Program-made: the position numbers and the translations under genes
NCBI RefSeq assembly: GCF_014648635.1
Contig: NZ_BMRM01000001.1
Coordinates: 744,001 to 808,000 of the forward strand
Reading direction: 5' to 3'
Length of the DNA: 64,000 nt
DNA from: Streptomyces cinerochromogenes
Lineage (GTDB): Bacteria; Actinomycetota; Actinomycetes; Streptomycetales; Streptomycetaceae
Notes under the pieces: model-generated
Told to the model about the DNA's origin: nothing
The model's database searches: none
The model's input: the letters and a program-made list of their open reading frames with translations, nothing else
Shown here: positions 42,735-51,192 of the stretch, piece after piece
How the letters are laid out: every line of letters starts with the position of its first letter
Numbering within the stretch: position 1 is the first letter of the stretch

Positions 42735-44150
42735 TCAGACGGTCGCCCCGGCCGCCTTCGCGGCCTCGCGGACCGCCCCGGCCACGGCGCCCGCGACCTT
42801 GTCGTTGAAGACGCTGGGGATGATGTAGTTCGGGTTCAGCTCGTCCTCGGTCACCACGTCGGCGAGGGCCTTCGCGGCGGCGAGCATCATCTCGGTGTTG
42901 ACCGTGCGGGACTGGGCGTCCAGCAGGCCGCGGAAGACGCCCGGGAAGACCAGCACGTTGTTGATCTGGTTCGGGAAGTCGGAGCGGCCGGTGGCCACGA
43001 CGGCGGCCGTCTGGCGGGCGATCGCCGGGTCGACCTCGGGGTCCGGGTTCGCGAGCGCGAACACGATGGCGCCCTCGGCCATGGCGGCCACGTCGGCGCC
43101 GTCCAGGACGTTCGGGGCGGAGACGCCGATGAAGACGTCGGCGCCGCGCACGGCCTCCTTGAGGGTGCCGGTGAGGCCCTCGTGGTTGGTGTTGTCGGCG
43201 ATCCAGCGCAGCGGCGAGTCGGCCGGGGCGTTCACCAGGTCCTCGCGGCCGGCGTGGACGACGCCGTGGATGTCGGCGACGACGGCGTTCTTGACGCCGG
43301 CGGCGAGCAGCAGCTTGAGGATGGCCGTACCGGCCGCGCCGGCGCCGGACATGACGACCCGGATGTTCTCGATCGCCTTGCCGGTGACGCGCAGGGCGTT
43401 GGTCAGGGCGGCGAGCACGACGATGGCGGTGCCGTGCTGGTCGTCGTGGAAGACGGGGATGTCGAGGGCCTCGCGCAGCCGGGCCTCGATCTCGAAGCAG
43501 CGGGGCGCGGAGATGTCCTCCAGGTTGATGCCGGCGAACCCGGGGGCGATCGCCTTGACGATCTCCACGATGGCGTCGGTGTCCTGGGTGTCCAGGCAGA
43601 TCGGCCAGGCGTCGATGCCGGCGAAGCGCTTGAAGAGGGCCGCCTTGCCCTCCATGACGGGCAGCGCGGCCTTGGGACCGATGTTGCCGAGGCCGAGCAC
43701 GGCGGAGCCGTCGGTCACGACCGCAACGGAGTTGCGCTTGATGGTGAGGCGGCGGGCGTCCTCGGGGTTCTCGGCGATGGCCATGCAGACGCGGGCCACG
43801 CCGGGCGTGTAGACCATGGAGAGGTCGTCACGGTTGCGGATGGGGTGCTTCGACGCCATCTCGATCTTGCCGCCGAGGTGCATCAGGAACGTACGGTCCG
43901 AGACCTTGCCCAGCGTGACGCCCTCGATGCCGCGCAGCTTCTCGACGATCTCCTCGGCGTGGGCCGTGGAGGTGGCCGCGATGGTCACGTCGATCCGGAG
44001 CTTCTCGTGACCGGAAGCGGTGACGTCGAGGCCGGTCACCGAGCCTCCGGAGGACTCCACAGCGGTGGTGAGCTGCGAGACGGCGGTTCCGCTCGCGGGC
44101 ACCTCCAGCCGGATCGTCATCGAGTAGGAGACGCTGGGCGCCGTTGCCAT
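42735..44150 (-). CDS. ACT-domain NAD(P)-dependent malic enzyme
   Basis: A 471-residue malate oxidoreductase (decarboxylating). An N-terminal ACT-like domain (about 1-85, MTIRLEVPASGTAVSQLTTAVESSGGSV) is fused to the catalytic part. Metal and malate sites are in LEDISAPRCFEIEARLRE and PVFHDDQHGTAIV. The Rossmann loop is MSGAGAAGTAILKLL. FANPDPE-like and FPNQINNVLVFPGVFRGLLD segments follow. It makes pyruvate, CO2 and NAD(P)H from malate. The ACT domain suggests allosteric control by an amino acid. Confidence 0.94.
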   Translation of the reverse strand: MATAPSVSYSMTIRLEVPASGTAVSQLTTAVESSGGSVTGLDVTASGHEKLRIDVTIAATSTAHAEEIVEKLRGIEGVTLGKVSDRTFLMHLGGKIEMASKHPIRNRDDLSMVYTPGVARVCMAIAENPEDARRLTIKRNSVAVVTDGSAVLGLGNIGPKAALPVMEGKAALFKRFAGIDAWPICLDTQDTDAIVEIVKAIAPGFAGINLEDISAPRCFEIEARLREALDIPVFHDDQHGTAIVVLAALTNALRVTGKAIENIRVVMSGAGAAGTAILKLLLAAGVKNAVVADIHGVVHAGREDLVNAPADSPLRWIADNTNHEGLTGTLKEAVRGADVFIGVSAPNVLDGADVAAMAEGAIVFALANPDPEVDPAIARQTAAVVATGRSDFPNQINNVLVFPGVFRGLLDAQSRTVNTEMMLAAAKALADVVTEDELNPNYIIPSVFNDKVAGAVAGAVREAAKAAGATV

Positions 44151-44520
44151 GGCCGACTTCCTCTGCTTTCACCGTGTCGCTGAGCTGTGCCGTCCGATCG
44201 TCGCACCTACCGCGGAGTACGTGGTAGTCGCCCCGGATTGCGGACGTTGTGTTCACGGGCGGTGCGCGGTCGTTCCGTGATTTTGGAAAACCACTTCCAC
44301 CATACGAGAGACGATACGAGAAACGATCAGACAAGGAAAGAGACCCACGTCACGGTCGTGACGTGGGTCTCTTCTACGCTCATGACACCGACCCGCCATG
44401 CTCGCCTCGCGGCAAGTGGTCCCTCTCAGGGACGAAGGTTGGGCCCGGGGGCTTGGATCGGGCCGGTGCCACACCCAGGCTAACAAACGGATCCGGCAGG
44501 GCCATTCCCGTCCGGCACCC
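44151..44520. other. Intergenic region with malic enzyme promoter
   Basis: 370 bp. AT-richer 44280-44340 contains two direct copies of a 12-bp element (TACGAGAGACGA and TACGAGAAACGA at 44303 and 44315), likely in the malic enzyme promoter. A terminator follows at 44339-44372. Confidence 0.5.
44339..44372. terminator. Hairpin terminator, mainly for the HelD gene
   Basis: Sixteen-base arms 44339-44354 and 44357-44372 pair perfectly with a minimal loop. It lies about 150 bp past the HelD stop. Confidence 0.75.
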
Positions 44521-46854
44521 TCAGTCCCGGAGCAGGTCCGGGACCCCCGCCGCGTCCGGCTCGTCCCGCTCCCCCGACACCACGGTCAGCTGCTGGGTGG
44601 CCCGGGTCAGCGCGACGTACAGCACCCGCAGCCCGGCCGGCGACTCGTCGGCGATCTCCGCGGGCGAGACGACGACCGTCGCGTCGTACTCCAGGCCCTT
44701 GGCCTCCAGGCTGCCGAGCGCCACCACCCGGTCGCCGAGCCCGGCCAGCCAGCGCCGGGCCTCCTCGCGCCGGTTCATCGCGACGACCACGCCGACCGTG
44801 CCGTCCACCAGCCCGAGCAGCCGCTCGGCCTCGACCCGCACGGTCTTCTCCAGCGCACCCTCCACGACGGTGAAGCGCGGCTCGACCCCCGTGGACCGTA
44901 CGGCCGAGGGCGCCTCGGAGCCGGGCATGGCGAGCGCCAGCACCTTCGCGGCCAGATCGGCGATCTCGGCCGGGTTGCGGTAGTTCACGGTCAGCTGGAA
45001 GCGGCGCCTGGGCCGGGTGCCGAGGGCCTCGTCGCGGGCCTCGGCCGCCTCGTCCGGGTCGGACCAGGAGGACTGCGCCGGGTCGCCGACGACCGTCCAG
45101 GTGGCGTGCCGGCCGCGGCGGCCGACCATGCGCCACTGCATCGGCGTGAGGTCCTGCGCCTCGTCCACGATGACGTGCGCGTACTCGGTGCGCTCCTGCG
45201 CGAGCCGCTCGGCCCGCTCCCGCTGGGTCTCCTCGCGCACCGGCATCAGCTCCTCCAGGCCGGTGAGCTGGTCCAGCGGGTCGAGTTCGCGCTTCCTGCG
45301 CGGCCGGGCCGGCGCGCCGAGGATCGCCTGCAGCTCGTCCAGCGCGGCGATGTCGTGCACGGAGTAGCCGTCGCGCCTGAGCGAGCGGGCGACCTTGCGG
45401 ACCTCGCCGGGGTTCAGGATCCGCCGGGCCCAGCGGCCGAGCCGCCTCTCGTCGGCCATGGCGGCGAGCACGGACTTCGGGGTCAGCTCGGGCCACCAGG
45501 CGTCGAGGAAGCCGATGAAGGAGTCCTCGCCGGTGACGTCCTCGTCGAAGGAGGAGCGCAGCTCGGCGGCCAGCTCCGGGTCGGTGTGCCGGCCGGCGGC
45601 GCCGGACTTCGCCCACAGGGCGTCCAGCAGCAGCTTGCGGGCGCGCGGGCGGAGCAGGTTGACGGGGGCGGTGCCGCCGAGGGCGGTACGGCGGATACGT
45701 TCCAGCTCCTCGGCCTCCAGTTCGAGGCGGCGCCCGAAGGCGACGACCCGGAGGCGGGAGGGCGGCCCGGTGACGGTCTCGCCCTCCGGCGCGGCCTGCC
45801 CCAGCTCCAGGGCGCCCCGGGCGGCCTTGCGCAGCACCTTCAGCATGCGGTGCGAGCCCTTGGCGCGGGCCACGGCCGGGGAGTCGTACAGGGTGGCCTC
45901 CACGCCGTCGACCAGGGAGCCGATCGCGCGGATCGCGACCTGGCCCTCCTCGCCGAGCGAGGGCAGCACGCCCTCGGTGTAGGCGACGAGCAGCGGGGTG
46001 GGCGAGACGATCAGGATGCCGCCCGCGTAGCGTCTGCGGTCCTGGTAGAGCAGGTAGGCGGCGCGGTGCAGCGCGACGGCGGTCTTGCCCGTGCCCGGAC
46101 CGCCCTCCACGTAGGTGATGGAGGCGGCGGGGGCGCGGATCACCAGGTCCTGTTCGGCCTGGATGGAGGAGACGATGTCCCGCATGGTGTGGCTGCGGGC
46201 CTGGCCGAGGGCGGCCATCAGGGCGCCGTCGCCGATGACGGGCAGCTCGCGGCCGTCGAGGCGGGCCGTCAGCTCGGGGCGCATCAGGTCGTCCTCGACG
46301 CCGAGCACCCGGCGCCCCTTGGAGCGGATGACCCGGCGCCGTACGACCCGGCCCGGATCGACGGGCGTGGCCCGGTAGAAGGGCGCCGCGGCGGGCGCGC
46401 GCCAGTCGATGACCAGCGGGGAGTAGTCCTCGTCGAGGACGCCGATCCGCCCGATGTGCAGGGTCTCGGCGATGTCGGCGGTGTTGTCCTCCCGTACGGC
46501 GCCCTCGGCGGGTTCCACGGCGGTGTAGGCGCCGTCGGGCCCCTTCTTGCCGTCCTTGCCGAGCAGCAGGTCGATCCGCCCGAAGAGGAAGTCCTCGAAC
46601 TCGTTGTTCAGCCGGTTCAGGTGGATGCCGGCCCGGAAGACCTGCGCGTCCCGCTCGGCCAGCGCGCCGGGGGTGCCCACCTGGCCGCGCTTGGCCGCGT
46701 CGTTCATCAGGAACTCGGCCTCGTGGATCTTCTCCTCCAGCCGCCGGTACACCCGGTCCAGGTGTTCCTGTTCGACGCTGATCTCCCGGTCACGGACGGA
46801 ATCGTGTGCGTCCTGTACCGAGCCGACCGCGGACTGCTGAACCTGAGCGGCCAC
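44521..46854 (-). CDS. helD: HelD-like RNA polymerase-associated helicase (UvrD/SF1 type)
   Basis: A 777-residue SF1 ATPase. The N-terminal coiled-coil arm (DREISVEQEHLDRVYRRLEEKIHEAEFLMNDAA, about 22-55) is the hallmark of HelD, which enters RNA polymerase channels. Walker A is VEGGPGTGKTAVALHRAAYLLYQ (about 245-267). UvrD motifs HVIVDEAQDLTPMQW, VVGDPAQSSW, LTVNYRNPAEI and LRVLYVALTRATQQL follow. HelD recycles stalled RNA polymerase, and the Streptomyces variant HelR protects against rifampicin. I see no rifamycin-associated inverted repeat upstream, so I keep the broader name. Confidence 0.88.
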   Translation of the reverse strand: MAAQVQQSAVGSVQDAHDSVRDREISVEQEHLDRVYRRLEEKIHEAEFLMNDAAKRGQVGTPGALAERDAQVFRAGIHLNRLNNEFEDFLFGRIDLLLGKDGKKGPDGAYTAVEPAEGAVREDNTADIAETLHIGRIGVLDEDYSPLVIDWRAPAAAPFYRATPVDPGRVVRRRVIRSKGRRVLGVEDDLMRPELTARLDGRELPVIGDGALMAALGQARSHTMRDIVSSIQAEQDLVIRAPAASITYVEGGPGTGKTAVALHRAAYLLYQDRRRYAGGILIVSPTPLLVAYTEGVLPSLGEEGQVAIRAIGSLVDGVEATLYDSPAVARAKGSHRMLKVLRKAARGALELGQAAPEGETVTGPPSRLRVVAFGRRLELEAEELERIRRTALGGTAPVNLLRPRARKLLLDALWAKSGAAGRHTDPELAAELRSSFDEDVTGEDSFIGFLDAWWPELTPKSVLAAMADERRLGRWARRILNPGEVRKVARSLRRDGYSVHDIAALDELQAILGAPARPRRKRELDPLDQLTGLEELMPVREETQRERAERLAQERTEYAHVIVDEAQDLTPMQWRMVGRRGRHATWTVVGDPAQSSWSDPDEAAEARDEALGTRPRRRFQLTVNYRNPAEIADLAAKVLALAMPGSEAPSAVRSTGVEPRFTVVEGALEKTVRVEAERLLGLVDGTVGVVVAMNRREEARRWLAGLGDRVVALGSLEAKGLEYDATVVVSPAEIADESPAGLRVLYVALTRATQQLTVVSGERDEPDAAGVPDLLRD

Positions 46855-47163
46855 CGGGCCCCCTTCTGACGTGCTGGGCAGCCGTCAACCGTACGCGAAG
46901 GGGACCCGTCAAAGCTACGGGGTGGCGGTTCCCCGGGGCGCGGGGAACCGCACGACCAGCCACGACGCGCCCGCGACCGCCACCCGGCCGGACGGACGCC
47001 CACTCAGCCACCACACGGCCGGACGGGCGGACCCTCAGCCACCACACGGCCGGACGGGCGCACACTCAGCCACCACCCGGCCGGACGGCCGCCCCGTTCG
47101 GCCGCCACACGGAAGCGCGCCCCGTTCGGCCGCGACTGGGCCGGACGGGCGCCCCGGCAGGCG
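46855..47163. other. Repeat-filled intergenic region
   Basis: 309 bp between the anti-sigma gene stop and the HelD start. The HelD-proximal 80 bp should contain its promoter; the rest is the 31-bp repeat array. Confidence 0.5.
46978..47150. repeat. 31-bp imperfect tandem repeats
   Basis: Units of the type GGCCGGACGGGCGGACCCTC plus AGCCACCACAC repeat about three times from 46978, then degenerate copies with GCCCCGTTCGGCCGC continue to about 47150. Units adjoin directly, without spacers. Confidence 0.75.
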
Positions 47164-47997
47164 CTAGGCCTGCACCTGCACGAGCTTCTTGCCCTCGAAG
47201 GTCACCACTTCGAAGTGGTCGATCTCGTCGGGCTGGAAGGCCGCGGCACCGCCGATGTACAGCGGCTGCTTCGACTGCTCGGTCTTGGCGTCCGGGATGC
47301 CGTACCCCCAGTTCGGCACCGACCACGACGACATGGTCACGCGCTGCCCGTTCTTCGCGACGAGCACCAGGGAGCACTTCAGCGGCCCCTTGACGTTCTT
47401 CAGCTCCAGGACGGCCTGGGTGCCCCAGTCCTTCGGCGCCATGGCGACGGTCGCGCTGACGTGCGTCGACGCGTCCGTGGCGGACTTCTTGGCGGACATG
47501 GTCCGGAAGGTCTGCTGGGCGGGCGTGGCCGCGACCTGCTGACCGCCGCCGTCCGAGCCGCCGTTCACCGCCACCGCGGCCAGCGGACCGGCGATGATCA
47601 GGGCTGCCGCCGCCGCGATCATGTACATGCTGCGCCGGCGCTTCTGGGCCCGCCGTTCGGCGACCTCGTCGACCAGCTTCTCCACCACCCGCGGGCTGGG
47701 CCTGGCGGACAGCGACTCGCCGATCGCGGGCGTGCTGCCGGAGCCCGGCAGGTCCGCGAGCGCGGCGAGCATCGGCTCCATCCCGGCCAGCTCGTCCAGC
47801 TGCTGGGCGCACCACTCGCAGCCGGCGAGGTGGGCCTCGAAAGCGGTTGCCTCGGCGTCGTCCAGAATCCCGAGGGCGTAGGCGCCGACGGTCTCGTGCT
47901 CGCTCGGCACCGAAGATCCCTGACTGGGGTTCATGGGCCCAGACATACCCGGACCACCCGGTCCGAATCCCTGCATCCCCCCGTACCCGCTGCTCAT
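47164..47997 (-). CDS. rsuA: Zinc-binding anti-sigma factor, cognate of the upstream ECF sigma
   Basis: A 277-residue membrane protein. The N-terminal ZAS anti-sigma domain has H34 and the motif H56-x3-C60-x2-C63 (FEAHLAGCEWCAQQLDEL). One transmembrane helix follows Lys/Arg-rich residues at about 115-140 (MYMIAAAAALIIAGPLAAVAV). The external C-terminal domain (about 150-277) is an anti-sigma-K type sensor. Its ATG overlaps the sigma factor stop (TGATG), giving coupled translation. The symbol rests on remembered synteny with S. coelicolor rsuA-sigU. Confidence 0.87.
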   Translation of the reverse strand: MSSGYGGMQGFGPGGPGMSGPMNPSQGSSVPSEHETVGAYALGILDDAEATAFEAHLAGCEWCAQQLDELAGMEPMLAALADLPGSGSTPAIGESLSARPSPRVVEKLVDEVAERRAQKRRRSMYMIAAAAALIIAGPLAAVAVNGGSDGGGQQVAATPAQQTFRTMSAKKSATDASTHVSATVAMAPKDWGTQAVLELKNVKGPLKCSLVLVAKNGQRVTMSSWSVPNWGYGIPDAKTEQSKQPLYIGGAAAFQPDEIDHFEVVTFEGKKLVQVQA

Positions 47998-48575
47998 CAC
48001 GCCGTCACCCCCCGCTCCTCCAGTGCCAGCTTCATCGACCGCAGGGCGTAGAACACCCGGGAACGGACGGTTCCGCTCGGTATGCCCAGTGTCTCCGCCG
48101 CCTCATTGACGGTACGCCCCTTGAAGTACGTCTCGACGAGTACCTCCCGGTGGGCCGGGGTCAGGTCGTCGAGTGCGTCCGACAGCGTCATCAGCCACAG
48201 CGCCTTGTCGATCTCGTCCTCCGCGGGGATGACCTCCAGCGGCGACGGATCGACCTCCTGCGGCCGGGCCTGCCGGCTGCGGTGGCCGTCGATGACGATG
48301 CGGCGCGCGACCGTCACCAGCCAGGGGCGTACCGATCCGGTCGCCCGATTGAGCTGACCGGCGTTCTTCCAGGCACGGATGAGCGTTTCCTGTACGACGT
48401 CCTCGGCGCGCTGCCGGTCACCGGCGACCAGCCGCAGGACATACGCGAGCAGAGGTCCGGCGTGCTCTCGATACAGCGCACGCATCAGCTCCTCATCCGG
48501 TTCCGAGGGCTGTGAGGACATGCGATGTCGGGCCCTCGTTCCACGTTCATTGGCCACGGCCGCATCCTTGCGCAC
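47997..48575 (-). CDS. sigU: ECF (group 4) RNA polymerase sigma factor
   Basis: A 192-residue extracytoplasmic-function sigma factor. Region 2 is LRLVAGDRQRAEDVVQETLIRAWKNA with RPWLVTVARRIVIDGHRSRQA. Region 4 is LSDALDDLTPAHREVLVETYFKGRTVNEAAETLGIPSGTVRSRVFYALRSMKLALEE. The GTG at 48575 is preferred because GGAGG lies 5 nt upstream; an ATG at 48521 would shorten it by 18 residues. It is coupled to the anti-sigma gene. By position it corresponds to S. coelicolor sigU, linked there to secretion and differentiation; this is from memory. Confidence 0.88.
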   Translation of the reverse strand: MRKDAAVANERGTRARHRMSSQPSEPDEELMRALYREHAGPLLAYVLRLVAGDRQRAEDVVQETLIRAWKNAGQLNRATGSVRPWLVTVARRIVIDGHRSRQARPQEVDPSPLEVIPAEDEIDKALWLMTLSDALDDLTPAHREVLVETYFKGRTVNEAAETLGIPSGTVRSRVFYALRSMKLALEERGVTA

Positions 48576-48798
48576 GCCCACCTCCGGTGTCCGGGGGTTC
48601 CCCCAGTCGGTCGCTCGCCCACCCGTACGGACGGGGGCGGCCCGGTGTTCAAACCGGAGTGACAGATTTCTCGAGGGTGACGTGACGAGCGGGACATGGG
48701 AGCACATACCCGCCGCACGATCTTTACATTTCCGACACGCCGCCGAGGACGGCCCGCGATCCCCGTGTAGGACCCAACTAAACCTGGTGTAACAGAAA
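48576..48798. other. Promoter region of the sigma factor gene
   Basis: 223 bp between the CGNR gene stop and the sigma start. AT-richer 48700-48800 should contain the sigma promoter; no ECF-type motif was confidently placed. Confidence 0.35.
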
Positions 48799-49383
48799 TC
48801 ACGCCCGTGCCAGCGCGGCGCGCCGCCGGTGCCGGGCCACCCGCTCCCGGTTCCCGCACGCCTCGCTGGAGCACCAGCGCCGGCGCCGGCCGCGCGACGT
48901 GTCGAGGTACACCAGGGGGCAGTCGTCCGCCTCGCACTCCCGCACGGCGGCCCGCGCGACGGGATCGGTGAGCAGCTCGACGGCGTCCCGCGCGACGGCG
49001 GCGAGCAGGGCCGCGCAGCCGGGCGGCCCGGCCAACTCCCGCACGAGCCGGCCGTCTTCCGCGGGTACGGCGACGGGGGCGGGGGGTGCGTCCCGGGCTG
49101 CCTCGTTCACCCGCCGAAGCGCCCGCCCGTACGCGAGGGCGTCCCCGCCCCGGACCAACACCCCGATGTGCGTGCGCAGTTCCCGGAACCCGGCGAGCCA
49201 GGCCCCGTCGGCGTGGTCGAGCACCGTGCCGTCCGGCACCAGCCCGGCCCCCCGGATCCACGCGCCCAACGCGCCCGGCCCGTCCAGCCGTTCGCCGGGG
49301 TGGGCGGTGGCGAGCAGGTCCAGACTCACCCGCCCGGCGTCGAACCGGAGGGGGTACGCGGGGTGTGCGCCACCGAGTGCCAT
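48799..49383 (-). CDS. CGNR zinc-finger protein (ABATE domain)
   Basis: A 194-residue protein with an N-terminal stress-induced transcriptional-regulator (ABATE) domain (RFDAGRVSLDLLATAHPGERLDGPGAL) and a C-terminal CGNR zinc finger, CEADDCPLVYLDTSRGRRRRWCSSEACGNRERVARHRRR, with four cysteines. Probably a DNA-binding regulator; its target is unknown. It is divergent from narK with 22-bp repeats in between. The RBS of the ATG at 49383 is weak. Confidence 0.85.
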   Translation of the reverse strand: MALGGAHPAYPLRFDAGRVSLDLLATAHPGERLDGPGALGAWIRGAGLVPDGTVLDHADGAWLAGFRELRTHIGVLVRGGDALAYGRALRRVNEAARDAPPAPVAVPAEDGRLVRELAGPPGCAALLAAVARDAVELLTDPVARAAVRECEADDCPLVYLDTSRGRRRRWCSSEACGNRERVARHRRRAALARA

Positions 49384-49734
49384 GTGCGAGTCACCGCCTG
49401 GGCAGGGAGCGAGCGGGGGCTGTACGGGGAGCCGAGCCGGGGCTGTACGGGAAGGTGAGCGGGGCTGTACGGGAAGCTGAGCGGGGCTGTGGAGGAAGCT
49501 GAACGGGGCGTGGGCCCGGAGGTGGCTCCCCCCGCGCCCCACCCGTGCGCTTCCACAGTGCCCGCCGGAGGGGAGCGCCGGAACCCCTCGTACCCTCACC
49601 GACCGCTCTCCGCCCGAGTGAGAGCAACGTTCCCTTCCGGTCACCCGCAGCCACAGGGCGGAAACGCGCCGTCCCTACCTTCGGGCTCAGTCAGCGGTTG
49701 GCAGACCGAGCAGCCGGAGCACCGTGGAGGCGTG
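49384..49734. other. Divergent regulatory region between the CGNR gene and narK
   Basis: 351 bp. The CGNR-proximal part is a 22-bp repeat array. The narK-proximal part contains GGTCAC near 49641 and GGAAAC near 49658, a poor fit to a GlnR box. Confidence 0.45.
49416..49504. repeat. 22-bp direct repeats, four copies
   Basis: Units GGGGCTGTACGGGAAGCTGAGC start at 49416, 49439, 49461 and 49483, with small changes. They lie 33 bp upstream of the CGNR start codon and could be binding sites. Confidence 0.88.
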
Positions 49735-51105
49735 ATGACACCCCCAGCCCCAACCCGTCGCAGTGGCCGCTGGATCGAGCGGTGGGATCCGGAGGACGAG
49801 GGATTCTGGAAGGCGACCGGGGAGCGGATCGCGCGCCGCAACCTGTGGTTCTCCGTGCTCTCCGAGCACATCGGGTTCTCGGTCTGGACCCTGTGGTCCG
49901 TGCTGGTCCTGTTCATGGGCCCGGAGTACGGCCTCACCCCCGCCGACAAGTTCCTGCTGACGTCGGTGGTCACGCTGGTCGGCGCGGTGGTCCGGGTGCC
50001 GTACACCTTCGCCGTGGCCGTCTTCGGCGGCCGCAACTGGACGGTGGTCTCGGCGAGCCTGCTGCTCGTGCCGACCGTCGCCGCGTTCTGGGTGATGGAG
50101 CCGGGGACCTCGTTCTCGACCTTCCTCCTGGTGGGCCTGCTGGCCGGCATCGGCGGCGGCAACTTCGCCTCCTCCATGACCAACATCAACGCCTTCTTCC
50201 CGCTGCGGAAGAAGGGCTGGGCGCTCGGCCTGAACGCGGGCGGCGGGAACATCGGCGTCCCCGTCATCCAGCTGGCCGCGCTCGCGATCATCGGCGCGAG
50301 CGGCGGTCCGCGCGTGCTGCTGGGGATCTACATCCCGCTGATCGTCGTGGCCGCGGTGCTGGCGGCCCTCTTCATGGACAACCTGTCCTCGGTGAAGAAC
50401 GACACCGGCGCCGCCAAGGACGCCGCCCGGGACGCGCACACCTGGATCATGGCGCTCCTCTACATCGGCACGTTCGGCTCGTTCATCGGCTACAGCTTCG
50501 CCTTCGGCCAGGTGCTGACGAACGGGTTCGGCCGGACCCCCCTCCAGGCCGCGTACCTCACCTTCATCGGTCCGCTGCTCGGTTCCCTCGTCCGCCCCCT
50601 CGGCGGCTGGCTCGCCGACCGCTACGGCGGCGCCCGCATCACCCTGTGGAACTACGTCGGCATGGCCGCCGCCACCGCCGTCCTCGTCGTGGCCAGCATG
50701 CAGAAGTCGCTGCCGCTGTTCGTGTCCGTCTTCGTCGTCCTGTTCGTGCTGAGCGGGCTCGGCAACGGCTCGACGTTCAAGATGATCCCGGGCATCTTCC
50801 AGGCCAAGGCGCTGGCGAAGGGCCTGGAGGGCGAGGCGGCCGTGGCCCACGGCCGGCGCCTCTCCGGTGCCTCCATGGGCCTGATCGGCGCGGTCGGCGC
50901 GCTCGGCGGTGTCGGCATCAACCTCTCCTTCCGCCAGTCCTTCCTCTCCTACGGCTCCGGCACCGGCGCGTTCGTCGCCTTCCTCGCCTACTACGGTGTC
51001 TGCTTCGCGGTCACCTGGGCCGTATACCTTCGCCGCCCGGTGCGGGTTCCGGCCACGGCGGCCGCGTCGCAGGAGAAGGCCCGGCTCGGTTATGCCGAGG
51101 TGTGA
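49735..51105 (+). CDS. narK: Nitrate/nitrite transporter, NNP family of MFS
   Basis: A 456-residue transporter with about 12 helices. The nitrate signature is GGGNFASSMTNINAFFPLRKKGWALGLNAGGGNIG (about 139-173), and a second copy-like region is GLGNGSTFKMIPGIF. It should take up nitrate or expel nitrite. GGAGG lies 4 nt before the ATG at 49735. It is followed by a hairpin and the nnaR gene on the same strand. Confidence 0.93.
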   Translation: MTPPAPTRRSGRWIERWDPEDEGFWKATGERIARRNLWFSVLSEHIGFSVWTLWSVLVLFMGPEYGLTPADKFLLTSVVTLVGAVVRVPYTFAVAVFGGRNWTVVSASLLLVPTVAAFWVMEPGTSFSTFLLVGLLAGIGGGNFASSMTNINAFFPLRKKGWALGLNAGGGNIGVPVIQLAALAIIGASGGPRVLLGIYIPLIVVAAVLAALFMDNLSSVKNDTGAAKDAARDAHTWIMALLYIGTFGSFIGYSFAFGQVLTNGFGRTPLQAAYLTFIGPLLGSLVRPLGGWLADRYGGARITLWNYVGMAAATAVLVVASMQKSLPLFVSVFVVLFVLSGLGNGSTFKMIPGIFQAKALAKGLEGEAAVAHGRRLSGASMGLIGAVGALGGVGINLSFRQSFLSYGSGTGAFVAFLAYYGVCFAVTWAVYLRRPVRVPATAAASQEKARLGYAEV

Positions 51106-51106
51106 C

Positions 51107-51133
51107 GTAACACCGGTGACATCGGGCCGAACC
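51107..51133 (+). promoter_or_regulatory. Possible GlnR-box-like sequence upstream of nnaR
   Basis: GTAAC-N6-GACAT-N6-GAACC resembles the a-site/b-site layout of GlnR boxes (GTnAC-N6-GaAAC) but the second and third half-sites are poor. It partly overlaps the narK-nnaR hairpin. Confidence 0.25.
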
Positions 51134-51168
51134 GAGCCTGTCACGCTTCGTTGACAGGCTCGTTCGGC
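51126..51168 (+). terminator. Hairpin terminator between narK and nnaR
   Basis: Arms 51126-51143 and 51152-51168 pair over 17 bp with one bulged C and an 8-nt loop. Confidence 0.75.
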
Positions 51169-51192
51169 GTGCCGGTCAGCTAGGAGAGCCCC

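Noticed and set aside
44339..44372. Insertion-sequence terminal inverted repeats
   Set aside because: The arms face each other across only two bases and fit a transcription terminator; no transposase is present anywhere in the window.
46978..47150. CRISPR-like array
   Set aside because: Units of about 31 bp directly adjoin each other, are imperfect, and have no unique spacers; no cas genes are nearby.
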